From Rummeliibacillus sp. POC4 (GTDB taxonomy: Bacteria; Bacillota; Bacilli; Bacillales_A; Planococcaceae), in the NCBI RefSeq assembly GCF_003576525.1, contig NZ_QWUA01000001.1, positions 1 through 64,000 on the forward strand: 64,000 nucleotides of DNA, written 5' to 3'. How positions within the stretch are numbered: the first letter of the stretch is position 1; the number at the start of each line of letters is the position of its first letter. A program made the translations under genes and the position numbers. Positions 17,384 to 27,687 of this stretch are shown here, one piece after another. A model generated the notes under the pieces. It had not been told where the DNA came from. It was given only the letters and a program-made list of their open reading frames with translations, and did not search any database.

Positions 17384-17860
17384 TTAATCCACCACCTTTA
17401 ACATTGAATGCATTTGAGCATGTCCCACACCACAATATTCGTTACAAACAATTAAATAGTCACCAGCTTTATCAACAGTTGTCGTATATTCAGAGATATA
17501 TCCGGGCTCTGCCATCATATTGACATTCGTACCAGCAACTTCAAATCCATGAATGACATCTTTAGAAGTAATGATGAATTTAACTTTTGATCCCTTAGGA
17601 ACATGCAATTCAGCTGGATTATAATAAAAAGCGGAGGCTACTAATACCACCTCATAATCCCAATCCTTCCCTGATACTCTGTGGACGCCAGGATTATTGA
17701 AAGGAGCGATTTCATCAACTTTTTCATAGTTGATCGTTTTTATAGAACTTGGTGGATGGCTCCCATAATGGAATGCCATTATACCCGTTATTAAGAGAAA
17801 TACAATAAGAGAGGCACCACCAAAAATAAGCCAATATTTCTCATATTTGTGTAGATGCAT
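17384..17860 (-). CDS. cbaB: Cytochrome c oxidase subunit II, CuA-containing
   Basis: Protein of 158 residues with a single N-terminal membrane anchor (about 13-31) and a cupredoxin domain facing outward. The binuclear CuA ligands are present: a histidine in VIHGFEV (about 105) and C139, E141, C143, H147 and M150 in CNEYCGVGHAQMH. A single anchor and short length are typical for ba3-type subunit II. AAGAAGG precedes the ATG. It is directly followed by subunit I and preceded by the tiny subunit IIA, giving the order IIA-II-I. Confidence 0.9.
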   Translation of the reverse strand: MHLHKYEKYWLIFGGASLIVFLLITGIMAFHYGSHPPSSIKTINYEKVDEIAPFNNPGVHRVSGKDWDYEVVLVASAFYYNPAELHVPKGSKVKFIITSKDVIHGFEVAGTNVNMMAEPGYISEYTTTVDKAGDYLIVCNEYCGVGHAQMHSMLKVVD

Positions 17861-17893
17861 TAACTAACCTTCTTTCCAATTCCTAAATAAAAT

Positions 17894-18016
17894 TTAAAAC
17901 CGATCAAGATATATTTTTAGAATAGATGACCAAGTCATAATGATAAAAATGCCTAGTGCTATTACAAAGAAAAAGGTTCCTTTTAGATTAGCATCTGGTT
18001 GTTTTTTGTCTCCCAT
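17894..18016 (-). CDS. Cytochrome c oxidase subunit IIA (40 residues)
   Basis: Small ORF of 40 residues starting MGDKKQPDANLKGTF, with one membrane helix (about 15-32) and a charged C-terminal end (KIYLDRF). GGAGGT lies five bases before the ATG at 18016. The layout (polar N-terminus, single helix, then the subunit II gene 33 bp downstream) is that of the subunit IIA family, which supplies the second helix of subunit II in ba3 oxidases. Short genes like this are easily missed. Confidence 0.8.
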   Translation of the reverse strand: MGDKKQPDANLKGTFFFVIALGIFIIMTWSSILKIYLDRF

Positions 18017-18153
18017 AATGGACCTCCAATAATGAATTTTTCTAGTGATAGTTCGACAAGATATGCTAACATACTACCCATTTTTATAAATGGACATTCA
18101 AGAAAGAGATTATTGATGTAAGTCTATAGGATGATTCATAACAGATACTTTTA

Positions 18154-18206
18154 GAAAAAATAAAATGCTCCACACTATCTTCTTTTCAAGAAAATAATGT
18201 GAAGCA
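18154..18206 (-). terminator. Probable terminator of AIM24-family gene
   Basis: On the minus strand TGCTTCACA (18206-18198) pairs with TGTGGAGCA (18174-18166) with one internal mismatch, followed by TTTTATTTTTT. The remaining 137 bp between it and the oxidase start shows only AT-rich sequence. Confidence 0.55.
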
Positions 18207-18281
18207 CAAATATGTTATACACTTTTTGGTTTTGTAGTGTGGTACTACATCTCTACGGAACAATTAGTTTCCCGTTGAAGA

Positions 18282-19076
18282 CTAGTTATCACTAAACATG
18301 TTAAAGAAACCACCAAGCCCTTTTTCATCAGAAGAAGGACCTCCTGGAGTTTGGGGAGCTGCTGCGAATACTCGACTTGCTAAACGGCTAAATGGTAATG
18401 ATTGAATCCATACTGTACCAGGACCACTAAGAGTTGCAAAGAATAGCCCTTCACCACCGAATAATGCAGTTTTTACGCCGCCAACTGCTTCAATATTATA
18501 GTCGACAGAGCCTGTCATTGCGACAAGACATCCTGTATCGACTCGAAGCTTTTCGCCCGGTTGAAGATCTTTTCGGATAATTGTACCTCCAGCATGGACA
18601 AAAGCCATACCGTCGCCTTCTAATTTTTGCATAATAAATCCTTCGCCACCGAAGAATCCAGTACCTAACTTTCTTTGAAATTCGACTCCGATTGAAACAC
18701 CTTTAGCCGCTGCAAGAAATGCATCCTTTTGACAAATAATTTTGCCATTAAATACGCTTAAATCCATTGGAATGATTTTCCCTGGATAAGGTGCTGCAAA
18801 CGAAACATGTTTTTTACCCATTCCTTCGTTAGTGAAGGTTGTTACAAATAAACTTTCACCAGTGATTAAACGTTTGCCAGCCCCCATAAGTTTACTCATA
18901 AAGCCACCAGCACCACTATTGGAGCTATCTCCAAATAGTGTTTCCATTCGAATGCCATCTTCCATCATCATTAATGCACCAGCTTCAGCAATAACTGTTT
19001 CGTTTGGATCTAATTCAACCTCTACAAATTGCATATCATCGCCATGTAGTTTGTAATCAATTTCATGATTATTCAT
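18282..19076 (-). CDS. AIM24 / TIGR00266 family protein
   Basis: Cytoplasmic protein of 264 residues rich in glycine and beta strand, with no signal or membrane segment. It has the family features: an [17 protein letters not shown] segment near the start, glycine-rich loops ([38 protein letters not shown]) and a final hydrophobic beta section followed by a Gly/Pro-rich tail. The family is widespread and poorly understood; bacterial members form a tryptophan-RNA-attenuation-protein-like fold, and the yeast relative Aim24 works in mitochondrial membrane organisation. The gene is divergent from lysine dehydrogenase with 295 bp between them. Confidence 0.8.
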   Translation of the reverse strand: MNNHEIDYKLHGDDMQFVEVELDPNETVIAEAGALMMMEDGIRMETLFGDSSNSGAGGFMSKLMGAGKRLITGESLFVTTFTNEGMGKKHVSFAAPYPGKIIPMDLSVFNGKIICQKDAFLAAAKGVSIGVEFQRKLGTGFFGGEGFIMQKLEGDGMAFVHAGGTIIRKDLQPGEKLRVDTGCLVAMTGSVDYNIEAVGGVKTALFGGEGLFFATLSGPGTVWIQSLPFSRLASRVFAAAPQTPGGPSSDEKGLGGFFNMFSDN

Positions 19077-19371
19077 TTCTATACCTCCAGTTTAATTTAA
19101 CTCTTCAATTTAAGTATAAATACGAAGTGATATGAAGAAAAGTTTCAACAACAATTCTAAATTTAATTGTTATAAAAAGAGGGAATAACCTTTTTGTAGA
19201 GAAAATATAAAAATAGAAATATATTGCTTAAAGTAGATAATAATGATTTCAACTAGTATAAAACGTTATTTATTTACTTGTGAGATAACACATGTAGGTC
19301 CGGCGTTATGCATAAAGATATAAAGAGTACAGTAAGTTCTAAAATCTATATTGACCAAGGGGGATCATAAT

Positions 19372-20544
19372 ATGAAAGTTGCAGTCTTGGGTGCTGGTCT
19401 AATGGGAAAAGAAGTTGCACGTGATTTAGTAAGAAATCCTAATGTTGAAAAGGTTTTTTTAGCAGATTTAAACGTTGTCCAAGCACAGGAATTTGCTGAT
19501 AAACTTCAAACTGATAAAATTGAAGTTTTAAAATTAGATGCTTCAGATGATCAACAACTTAAAATTGTAATGTCGAAAGCAAATGTTGTTGTGAATGCGC
19601 TATTTTATAAGTTCAATGAAAAAGTGGCTCGGACAGCAGTTGAGATAGGGGTCCACTCTGTTGATTTAGGTGGTCATATTGGTGGGGTAACGGATAAAAT
19701 ATTGAAGCTTGATTCTGAAGCAAAAGCAAAAGGTATAACAATTATTCCAGATTTAGGCGTTGCACCTGGAATGATTAATATTCTAGCTGGCTTTGGAGCT
19801 TCTAAATTAGATGCTGTTAAAGAGATTAAAATATATGTAGGCGGTATTCCGGTGGAGAAGGAGCCTCCTTTAGAATATAACGTTGTATTTTCGTTAGAGG
19901 GCGTTTTTGACCATTATACTGATCCTTCCTATGTTGTTAGGGACGGGGTATTACGTGAAATTCCTTCTTTATCTGAAATTGAACCTGTCTATTTCAAAGG
20001 ATTTAAGGGATTAGAGGCTTTCCATACATCAGGAGGATTATCAACGTTAACGCAATCATTCCCTGATATTCAAACTTTAGAATATAAAACAATCCGTTAT
20101 TCTGGACATGCAGAGAAGTTTAAGTTACTCGTGGATTTAGGGTTAACGAGTAAGGATACAGAAGTAAACGTTGATGGGAACAAAGTAAAGGCAAGAGATG
20201 TACTACGAGAAGTATTACAAAGTAAATTAGAACTTGGTAAAAAGCGAGATGTTGTATTATTACGTGTTCTAGTAAAAGGTGAACGTAATGAAGAAGCAGT
20301 TACTTATGAATATGAAATGGTCACTTATAAAGATGCAGAAAATAATGAAACTGCGATGGCGTTAGCCACAGCAAATACTATTTCAGTTGTTGCCCAACTA
20401 ATTGGTGATGGTACAATTGCTGCGAGTGGAGTATTTCCACCAGAAAAAATTGTCCCAGGAGAAGCGTATATACGTGAAATGAAACATCGAGGAGTCACTA
20501 TTATAGAAACGAAACACCGCTCAACAAATATTGTAAAGGGGTAA
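19372..20544 (+). CDS. lysDH: L-lysine 6-dehydrogenase
   Basis: NAD(P)-dependent oxidoreductase of 390 residues related to saccharopine dehydrogenase. It starts with a Rossmann motif ([15 protein letters not shown]) and closely matches what I recall of the Geobacillus stearothermophilus lysine dehydrogenase, including [51 protein letters not shown] and EAFHTSGG. The enzyme converts lysine to allysine, which cyclises to piperideine-6-carboxylate, with NADH formed. The ATG at 19372 follows AAGGGGGA and is preferred to the in-frame ATG 21 bp upstream. It is monocistronic with its own terminator. Confidence 0.88.
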   Translation: MKVAVLGAGLMGKEVARDLVRNPNVEKVFLADLNVVQAQEFADKLQTDKIEVLKLDASDDQQLKIVMSKANVVVNALFYKFNEKVARTAVEIGVHSVDLGGHIGGVTDKILKLDSEAKAKGITIIPDLGVAPGMINILAGFGASKLDAVKEIKIYVGGIPVEKEPPLEYNVVFSLEGVFDHYTDPSYVVRDGVLREIPSLSEIEPVYFKGFKGLEAFHTSGGLSTLTQSFPDIQTLEYKTIRYSGHAEKFKLLVDLGLTSKDTEVNVDGNKVKARDVLREVLQSKLELGKKRDVVLLRVLVKGERNEEAVTYEYEMVTYKDAENNETAMALATANTISVVAQLIGDGTIAASGVFPPEKIVPGEAYIREMKHRGVTIIETKHRSTNIVKG

Positions 20545-20554
20545 GCATATAAAC

Positions 20555-20615
20555 AGGGCTTCTAAAAATTCACAGACTTAAGGTGAACTTTTAGAATGGC
20601 CCTTTCTTATTTTTT
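20555..20615. terminator. Convergent terminator lysDH / pdaC
   Basis: AGGGCTTCTAAAAATTCAC pairs with GTGAACTTTTAGAATGGCCCT with small internal loops, followed by TTCTTATTTTT on the plus strand and A-rich sequence on the other side. It overlaps the last codons of the convergent deacetylase gene. Confidence 0.75.
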
Positions 20616-21998
20616 CTTTTCCATATTATTTAGTTCTGAGACAGTAACAAATGTATACCCCTGTTTTTCCAGATAGTTAAGTACATTGTCAAGCCCATTT
20701 GCTGTTGGCATATGAATATCATGCATTAAAACAATGGCCCCAGGATAAGTATATTTCTTAACATAGGATAAGAGTTTTTTTGAATTACGATGTTCCCAAT
20801 CTCTTGTATCGACGCTCCACAAAACAGTAGGAAGTTTCGTCTGTGAGCGAACCCTGTTGTCTACAGATCCATACGGAGGTCTAAAGAGAGTAGGGTTATG
20901 TCCTGTCGCTTTATGGATTGCTTTGTTTGTCATTGATAATTGTTTTTTAATTTGCGCATTTGTTAGTTGCTTCAAGTTGGCATGTGTGTAGGAGTGATTT
21001 CCAATTTCATGTCCTTCTTTCCAAACTTGTTTAGCAATTTTAGGATTAGCATTTACTTGAGAACCGACCATGAAAAAGGTTGCCTTTGCATGGTGTTTCT
21101 TTAATATTTTTAATACTTTAGGTGTTACTGTATTACTTGGGCCATCATCAAATGTTAAGGCTACGACTTTTGTAGGTTTCTTCTGTACAGCTTTTTTAAC
21201 TTTTACTTTATATGGTTGTGCAACTATGTTATTAATAGAAGATAAAGGAATATGAACAGCTTTTATCTTTGTAATATTTTTGGATAATATACTGCTATTA
21301 TAGTAAATAGTCAGTGTTTGATCGGTAAGAGAATAGTTTTCGAAGTTTATCCAAAGTGGTTTTGTTGCTTTTTTAATAGAAGGCGTGTTCATAATATTTT
21401 TCAGTTCTTTGTCCTTACTCATTGCGTCTTTAACAGCATTAGCTAATTGTGTTAAGCTTTTTTGAGACGGAATAACATCTTGAAGTAAGATTTGCTTATT
21501 ATTTTTTTGATCGTACATAAAGGTCTTTACAGTTTTTTGCTTAGAATCTTTACCGATATATATAGATTGTGTTAAAACAAATGAGTAATATTTTTTCTTG
21601 TGTATGATAGTTTTGTATGTAATAGACAGATTGCCAGCTATTTGATCATCTTTTTGGAGTGACTTTTCCATATCCTTTAAATATTGGTCGCGTACTTTAT
21701 GTATAGTATCTTTTACAGATTGATTGAATACTTTACTGGATGTCTTCGGATATTGAATGGTATAAGGTGCATTTTTATTGGTGGATTTTTCAGTAACAAT
21801 GTAAATACCATTATACTTTGTCTTTTCTTTCACTATATCTGCTGATGCAGCCAATGCAGTATGTTCATGATCGTTGGAAGAGATATTGCCATTTCGCATA
21901 CTAACTAGAAAAATGGTGAGAACAGTTAATGATAGGATCGCACAAATTAGTAGAAGGTCGACCCAACGTGGTTTTTTCTTTGGATGAATGGTGGTCAC
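20607..21998 (-). CDS. pdaC: Polysaccharide deacetylase, PdaC-like
   Basis: Protein of 463 residues: short cytoplasmic N-terminus, one membrane anchor (about 13-33), a beta-rich DUF4163/DUF3298-type region (about 75-250) and a NodB deacetylase domain (about 275-455). The five catalytic motifs are intact: TFDDGPS, HSYTH, RPPYG, the DTRDW strand and LMHD. B. subtilis PdaC has the same order and similar length and deacetylates N-acetylmuramic acid in peptidoglycan, giving lysozyme resistance; substrate here is inferred. It starts with GTG; AGGAGG lies about ten bases upstream. Confidence 0.82.
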   Translation of the reverse strand: MTTIHPKKKPRWVDLLLICAILSLTVLTIFLVSMRNGNISSNDHEHTALAASADIVKEKTKYNGIYIVTEKSTNKNAPYTIQYPKTSSKVFNQSVKDTIHKVRDQYLKDMEKSLQKDDQIAGNLSITYKTIIHKKKYYSFVLTQSIYIGKDSKQKTVKTFMYDQKNNKQILLQDVIPSQKSLTQLANAVKDAMSKDKELKNIMNTPSIKKATKPLWINFENYSLTDQTLTIYYNSSILSKNITKIKAVHIPLSSINNIVAQPYKVKVKKAVQKKPTKVVALTFDDGPSNTVTPKVLKILKKHHAKATFFMVGSQVNANPKIAKQVWKEGHEIGNHSYTHANLKQLTNAQIKKQLSMTNKAIHKATGHNPTLFRPPYGSVDNRVRSQTKLPTVLWSVDTRDWEHRNSKKLLSYVKKYTYPGAIVLMHDIHMPTANGLDNVLNYLEKQGYTFVTVSELNNMEKKK

Positions 21999-22124
21999 TT
22001 CCTAACTTCCTCCTTTATTGTTGATAATTTCATTCTAACTTATTAGGGCTTAAAAGAGGATAAAAAATTTAGAAAAATTTCATTTTTGTTAAAATAATTT
22101 AAAAATAGTCAAATTTATGAAGAG

Positions 22125-22886
22125 GTGAGAGGGGAATTGATTGAAACAGCCCAAGAAGAATTAGCAATCGATTGTTTTCTTCTCGCAGGACGGTTACTGA
22201 TACAAAGTGGTGCGGAAACATACCGTGCAGAAGATACAATGCTTAGAATGGCAATTTCACAAGGTTTAACAGATGCCCAAAGTTTTGTTACGCCTACTGG
22301 TATTATATTTTCTGCGGGGCATAAAAGACCCACAAGAATCGCACAGATTTCAAGTCGTACAACAGATTTGGAAAAAATAGCGTTTATTAATTCTGTTTCT
22401 AGAAAGTTAACTGCGGGTGTAATTACTCTAGAAGAAGCTTATAGCGAATTGATAAAGATTGAACATACTGATTTATTCTTTCCAATCTGGGTACAAGTTT
22501 TAGCTTCGGCAATTGCCAGTGGCTGCTTTTTAATTTTGTTTAATGGGACATGGGTGGATTTTCCTTCAGCAATGGTAATTGGGGGAATTGGATACCTCAT
22601 TTTTTTAGCAATGCATTCTTTGACAAAGGTTAAATTTTTTGCTGAATTTACCGGATCGTTATTTGTTGGATTACTATCTGTTTTAGTGTATAAAGCAGGT
22701 TTAGGATATCAGCTAGATAAAATTATCATCGGTTCTGTTATGCCATTAGTACCTGGTTTGCCAATAGCAAATGCTGTACGAGATTTAATGGCAGGTCACT
22801 TTGTATCAGGGGTTGCTAAAGGAATGGAGGCACTTTTAACGGCTTTTGCAATTGGCGCGGGTATAGCACTTGTGTTGTCATTTTAG
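22125..22886 (+). CDS. Threonine/serine exporter, ThrE N-terminal half
   Basis: Membrane protein of 253 residues matching the ThrE N-terminal (PF06738-type) half: a soluble start with GRLLIQSGAETYRAEDTM and FVTPTGI, followed by about five membrane segments, ending with the PLVPGLPIANAVRDLMAGH motif. It lies 10 bp before the C-terminal-type partner, with which it should form a two-component amino acid exporter. The start is uncertain: GTG at 22125 or TTG at 22137, the latter closer to AGAGGGGA. Confidence 0.85.
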   Translation: MRGELIETAQEELAIDCFLLAGRLLIQSGAETYRAEDTMLRMAISQGLTDAQSFVTPTGIIFSAGHKRPTRIAQISSRTTDLEKIAFINSVSRKLTAGVITLEEAYSELIKIEHTDLFFPIWVQVLASAIASGCFLILFNGTWVDFPSAMVIGGIGYLIFLAMHSLTKVKFFAEFTGSLFVGLLSVLVYKAGLGYQLDKIIIGSVMPLVPGLPIANAVRDLMAGHFVSGVAKGMEALLTAFAIGAGIALVLSF

Positions 22887-22896
22887 GAGGAGATTT

Positions 22897-23361
22897 ATGG
22901 ATTGGGTTGTTCAAGGGATACTTAGTTTTATAGCGACAGCCGCTTTTGGCATTATTTTTAATGCACCAAAAAGGACATTATTCCATTGTGGTTTAGTTGG
23001 TATGATGGGGTGGATGATCTATTATGCATTTATCCGACAAGGTGTAGATGAGGTATTTGCGTCATTTGCTGGTGCCTTTATCATTTCAATTGTTGCACAT
23101 ATATTAGCACGACAATTCAAAACACCGATGATTGTATTCAGTGTTGCGGGGATTATTCCGCTTGTGCCGGGAGGACTAGCATATAATGCGATGAGAACAA
23201 TTGTTGAAAATGATTATCCAGAGAGCATACAATATGCTGCAAGGGTATTTATTATATCAGGTGCAATTGTGATGGGATTAGTGTTTGCAGAGGTATTTAT
23301 GCAGTTAATCTTTAATGCAATACGTAAAAGAAAAGCGAAATTAGTAAAATCTTCTTCATAA
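22897..23361 (+). CDS. Threonine/serine exporter, ThrE C-terminal half
   Basis: Membrane protein of 154 residues with about five hydrophobic segments, of the ThrE_2 (DUF3815) type. It carries the partner motif IIPLVPGGLAYNAMR. AGGAGG eight bases before the ATG at 22897 fixes the start. In many proteobacteria and actinobacteria the two halves are one polypeptide; the split pair is the usual Bacillales form. Substrates are presumed to be threonine and serine. Confidence 0.85.
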   Translation: MDWVVQGILSFIATAAFGIIFNAPKRTLFHCGLVGMMGWMIYYAFIRQGVDEVFASFAGAFIISIVAHILARQFKTPMIVFSVAGIIPLVPGGLAYNAMRTIVENDYPESIQYAARVFIISGAIVMGLVFAEVFMQLIFNAIRKRKAKLVKSSS

Positions 23362-23366
23362 ATAAA

Positions 23367-23403
23367 GCGATTGGATTCTAATAAGTGAATCCAATCGCTT
23401 TTA
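23367..23403 (+). terminator. Terminator after thrE pair
   Basis: Perfect 12-bp stem GCGATTGGATTC (23367-23378) / GAATCCAATCGC (23387-23398), loop of 8, then TTTTAAAA. It may also stop the convergent gene. Confidence 0.9.
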
Positions 23404-23432
23404 AAATTTATAAGGAATGCAGTGCGCAATAA

Positions 23433-25445
23433 TTATAATAATTTTACGACTTCTGATGCCTCAATCGGTCGGCTGACGTGGAATCCTTGAATTGCATCAC
23501 ATCCAAATTCCGTAAGTATATCTTGCTGTTCTTGTGTTTCAACACCTTCTGCAAGGACGCGCATATTAAGCGATTTTCCAAAATGAATAATACCTTGGAT
23601 CAACTTTTGGCTTTTTGGTTGATATTGAATAGAAGAAATAAATGCTTGATCTATTTTAAGTTGAGATAATGGTAATAATTGCATATATCTGAAAGATGCA
23701 TAACCAGTACCAAAATCGTCTAGAACAAATACAATTCCATCATTTTGCAATTGCTTCATTTGTTGAATAATAGATGCTTCAGCTTCAGCTTCAAGTGCAA
23801 ATTTTTCTGTAATTTCGATACGCAATAATTCAGTAGGACAACCAGTTTCCTCAAGAATTTTACGTATTTGTTTGACCATATTTTTATCTCGAAACTCTCT
23901 TACAGATGAGTTAATACTTACCTTAAGATCAATCCCTTTTTTGTGCCATTCGGCAGCTTGTTGACAAGCTTGTTCCAACATGAATGAACCAATATCATTG
24001 ATTAATCCAGTTTCTTCAGCTATAGGAATTAGTATATCTGGCGGAACAGATCCAATTTCTTCATCATCCCAACGAACTAAAGCTTCCACGGTAGTGATTC
24101 TACCAGATTTTAAATCTAGTTGTGGTTGATATAAGACTTTTAAATCTTTTTTATCTAACGCAACAAGTAAACGCTTTTCAATAACTGATTTTGTATGTAA
24201 TGCTTTATGATCAGCTTTTGATAGACTAACAATGTTGCCACCACCTTCAGCCTGTACTTTTTGAATGGCAGCATGTGATGCTTTCATCAAATGAGTAAAG
24301 GACACTTGATCATCTGGATATTTTGTAATTCCACCACTGATTGAAAGGGGAAGAACTCGACCATTTACGTAAATCGGATGTTGTTCCAAATAAGATAGGA
24401 AACCTTGGATAAACCATTCGCCAAGTGGAGTTATCACAACAAATTCATTGGTATTAATACGTGCCATTGAACTATCTTGGAAAAACATCTTCATTCTTTG
24501 TGTAAATTCTTGAAGTAAAACTTTTTCTGCTTGATTGTTATATAATTCTTTTAAAGAATAAAATTGATCAATGCTAAAATAGACAAAAGAGAAATGATGA
24601 TTTTCTGCAATCATTTCGTTAACAATTTGTTCTAAGCGATATCGGTTCATAAGACCGGTTTCATGATCGATATAGGCGATTTTCTCTAATCGGTTTTGTA
24701 AGATTTTTTTCTCCGTAATATTATTTTCAAGTGTTATGAAGCTAGAAGGTGTTTGAGAAGAAGTATAGATTGGAATTGCCGTAAGGTCGACCCAATAGGA
24801 TTGTCCATCTTTTGTTATTTTTTCAACTTCTCCTTTCCATATTTTTCCTTTAGTCAATTCTCCCCATATTGTATCCGCTATTGTAGTACCATCAGATTGC
24901 TCAGGGAACATTTTCCAAAAACTTTTTCCTATTATTCGTTTCGGTGTCCAATTGCTATATTTTAAAAATAGATCATTCGCGTATGTAATTAACCCTTCGT
25001 TATCAATAGATAGCATCATAAAAGAAGATTCTAAACCTTCACGAATACTTGAAAACTCATTGAAAGATCCAATTTTTTTCTGTTCTGATGAAGCCATTAT
25101 AAATTGACAAAAAATTAACCGGCTATTATCAATGGTAAATGATTTGAAGGTGATGGGAATATTCAAAATTTCTCCACTCTTAGTATGTACAGCAATAGGT
25201 TCTAGTTGAAACAATTCTGTAGAATGAATAATTTCTTGCCATAATTCTTTATATAGATTTGTCCTTTCCTTTTCTATAAAGGGAGTGGAATTTCCAATTA
25301 CTTCTTCTTGTTTATAACCAAATGTCTTTTCTGCTTGACGGTTCCAAACAACAACTAGGCCTTCAGGATTCAAAATCATCATTGGATAGGGTGTTTGGTT
25401 TAATACAGGATTAGCAGCTTGAAAAATTGTTTGAATATCATTCAT
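23433..25445 (-). CDS. PAS-PAS-GGDEF-EAL protein, probable c-di-GMP phosphodiesterase
   Basis: Cytoplasmic protein of 670 residues: two PAS domains (about 10-120 and 140-250), a GGDEF domain (about 260-425) and an EAL domain (about 430-670). The GGDEF signature is degenerate (RINTNEF instead of RxGGDEF), so diguanylate cyclase activity is unlikely; the domain may bind GTP and regulate the other half. The EAL domain keeps EALVRW, the ITE glutamate and DDFGTGYAS, which supports hydrolysis of cyclic di-GMP. No membrane segment is visible, so the PAS domains probably sense a cytoplasmic cue. Monocistronic. Confidence 0.88.
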   Translation of the reverse strand: MNDIQTIFQAANPVLNQTPYPMMILNPEGLVVVWNRQAEKTFGYKQEEVIGNSTPFIEKERTNLYKELWQEIIHSTELFQLEPIAVHTKSGEILNIPITFKSFTIDNSRLIFCQFIMASSEQKKIGSFNEFSSIREGLESSFMMLSIDNEGLITYANDLFLKYSNWTPKRIIGKSFWKMFPEQSDGTTIADTIWGELTKGKIWKGEVEKITKDGQSYWVDLTAIPIYTSSQTPSSFITLENNITEKKILQNRLEKIAYIDHETGLMNRYRLEQIVNEMIAENHHFSFVYFSIDQFYSLKELYNNQAEKVLLQEFTQRMKMFFQDSSMARINTNEFVVITPLGEWFIQGFLSYLEQHPIYVNGRVLPLSISGGITKYPDDQVSFTHLMKASHAAIQKVQAEGGGNIVSLSKADHKALHTKSVIEKRLLVALDKKDLKVLYQPQLDLKSGRITTVEALVRWDDEEIGSVPPDILIPIAEETGLINDIGSFMLEQACQQAAEWHKKGIDLKVSINSSVREFRDKNMVKQIRKILEETGCPTELLRIEITEKFALEAEAEASIIQQMKQLQNDGIVFVLDDFGTGYASFRYMQLLPLSQLKIDQAFISSIQYQPKSQKLIQGIIHFGKSLNMRVLAEGVETQEQQDILTEFGCDAIQGFHVSRPIEASEVVKLL

Positions 25446-25953
25446 GAATTCTAAGTCTCCTTGAGTTTTCTATATTTATTATTATAGTAAATAGAAAGTG
25501 ATAAGTCATTAGTAATAGAATGAGAGTTAAAGAAAAAAATTTTTAGGACAATAATAACGGAGAGTTTTAAAATTATTTTTGTGAATACAGTAGTATATAT
25601 ATAATTAATAATTTTAGAGTTAAGTAATACGTATTGTAAAAATATAGATAATAAACTTGCTATATAGAACGTAATACTTATTCGCATAAATGACTAAGGG
25701 TAGAATTAGTGTTATGAAAGAGTATAATTATCGAATTATTTAAGCCGTTTATGCTAACAATCTCTTAATTGTATGCTACTTTATTATTACCATTGTATTT
25801 GGAAAATTTGCTAATTACAATTATTTTGCTGTATTCTCGTTTTTTTCTATTCATATCTTTAGTATAAAAAAACAGTAAAATGTATTACATAGTTAAAGAA
25901 AATTCGAATTTTTTAAAAATAATTATATGGAACCGTAAGAAAGGAGTTTATCA
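25446..25953. other. AT-rich intergenic region
   Basis: About 500 bp of very AT-rich sequence between divergent genes. The open frame at 25451-25687 on the minus strand has no ribosome binding site and low-complexity composition, so it is not called. A TATAAT at 25723-25728 could be a promoter -10. No clear hairpin or repeat. Confidence 0.5.
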
Positions 25954-27687
25954 TTGAATACGATATTTCAATACATAAAAAGGTATAGGTTATCTATTAT
26001 TATAGCGCTTATGCTAATGTTTGTTGAATTAGCTGTAGAGCTTACGCAACCATTACTTATTCGAAAAATAATAGATGAAGGAATCGTTGTAGGGGAAAGT
26101 CATACGATTTGGCTATGGGGGTCAATTATGATGCTTCTTGCATTACTTGCTTTCTTGGCAGGTATTTGTAATTCTTTTTTTGCAGGGTATGCTGCACAAA
26201 ATTTTGCTTATGATTTGCGAAATGCACTGTTTAAAAAGGTTCAATCATTTACAATGGCAACTTTTCTTCAATTTCCTTCTGCAAGTTTAATCACACGGTT
26301 AACAAATGATGTAACACAAGTGCAACAGGTATTCTTTATGAGTTTACGTATTATGTTGAGAGCACCTTTAGTAGTTTTAGGTAGTTTAATCATGGCATTT
26401 TATGTGGACGCATCATTGGCCATTTATTTATGTATTGGAATACCAGTTCTTGCGGTTTTTATGTATATGATGGTGAAGAAGAGTATCGGTAATTTTGCAT
26501 TAGTTCAACATAAAGTAGATCGTGTAAATCGAATGATTCAAGAAAATTTACAAGCGATGCGTTTAGTAAAAGCTTATTTACGAGGTTTATATGAAGTGAG
26601 TCGCTTTGAAAAGGTTGCAAGTGCATTAAAAAAAGATACGTCAAGTGCTTTACGTTTAATGGAATATATCCAGCCTATATTATTAATCGTGATGAATATT
26701 GCGATGTTAGCTATTTTATGGTTTGGAGCAGGGCAAATTCAAAACGGGAAAACCAATATTGGAGATATAGCAGCGATAGTCAATTATACAATGCGTATGA
26801 CCGGTTCGTTTTCAATGTTTGCTTTTATCATTACACTTTTTTCACGTGCGAAAGCATCGGCAACTCGTATGGAAGAAATACTATTGATCAAGGATGGAAT
26901 AGAGGAAGTTGTTTTACCTACAAAAATAGAGGCACCATATAAGAAAGGCGAAATTGTATTTGAAAATGTTTCGTTTAAATATCCACAAACAGACAGATAC
27001 GTATTGAAGAATATTTCATTTAGCTGTAAAAAGGGTGAGAAAATCGCCATTATGGGTGCAACTGGTTCTGGAAAATCAACGTTATTGCAGCTTATCACCA
27101 AATTTTATGAAGTAGAAGAAGGTCGTATATTAGTCGATGGCGTAGACATTAAAGAATGGAATTTAAAGAATCTTCGTCAGTCAATCGGATATGTACCACA
27201 GCGGTCATTGTTATTTACAGGAACTATTTTTGACAATATTACTTGGGGGAAAACAAAGGCGACAAAAGAAGAAGTAATAAAAGCCACAAAACAAGCTCAA
27301 ATTTATGATTCCATAATGGACTTTCAAAATGGATATCAAACACGTGTAGGTCAAAAAGGCGTTAATTTATCTGGTGGTCAAAAACAAAGACTATCTATAG
27401 CAAGAGCAATTTTACGAAAACCTGAGTTTCTATTGTTTGATGATAGTACAAGCGCTCTAGACGTAAAAACAGAGTCTGCGTTATGGAAAGCGTTAGAAGA
27501 GGAACAAGCAACGATGCTTGTGGTAACACAGAAAATACGAACAGCTAAAGGTGCAGATCGAATTATATTATTAGAAGATGGTGTTCTTTCTGCATTTGGA
27601 ACACATAAAGAGTTAATAGCAAGTTCAATTTTATATAAAAAAATTGCGCAATCCCAAATGGAACTGGGGGTAAAAGGTGATGATTAA
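25954..27687 (+). CDS. ABC exporter half-transporter, degenerate catalytic site (heterodimer subunit 1)
   Basis: Protein of 577 residues with six membrane segments followed by a nucleotide-binding domain. Walker A is GATGSGKS, signature LSGGQ, Walker B LLFDDSTSALD, and the switch position reads VVTQKI. The catalytic glutamate after Walker B is thus aspartate and the switch histidine is glutamine, the pattern of the non-hydrolysing site in heterodimeric exporters (YfiB/YfiC, BmrC/BmrD types). Size matches YfiB best. It starts with TTG after AAAGGAG. It overlaps the next gene and must pair with it. Probably lipid or drug export. Confidence 0.88.
   Translation: MNTIFQYIKRYRLSIIIALMLMFVELAVELTQPLLIRKIIDEGIVVGESHTIWLWGSIMMLLALLAFLAGICNSFFAGYAAQNFAYDLRNALFKKVQSFTMATFLQFPSASLITRLTNDVTQVQQVFFMSLRIMLRAPLVVLGSLIMAFYVDASLAIYLCIGIPVLAVFMYMMVKKSIGNFALVQHKVDRVNRMIQENLQAMRLVKAYLRGLYEVSRFEKVASALKKDTSSALRLMEYIQPILLIVMNIAMLAILWFGAGQIQNGKTNIGDIAAIVNYTMRMTGSFSMFAFIITLFSRAKASATRMEEILLIKDGIEEVVLPTKIEAPYKKGEIVFENVSFKYPQTDRYVLKNISFSCKKGEKIAIMGATGSGKSTLLQLITKFYEVEEGRILVDGVDIKEWNLKNLRQSIGYVPQRSLLFTGTIFDNITWGKTKATKEEVIKATKQAQIYDSIMDFQNGYQTRVGQKGVNLSGGQKQRLSIARAILRKPEFLLFDDSTSALDVKTESALWKALEEEQATMLVVTQKIRTAKGADRIILLEDGVLSAFGTHKELIASSILYKKIAQSQMELGVKGDD

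Noticed and set aside
25451-25687. 78-codon open frame on the minus strand
   Set aside because: AT-rich low-complexity frame, no ribosome binding site; likely chance.
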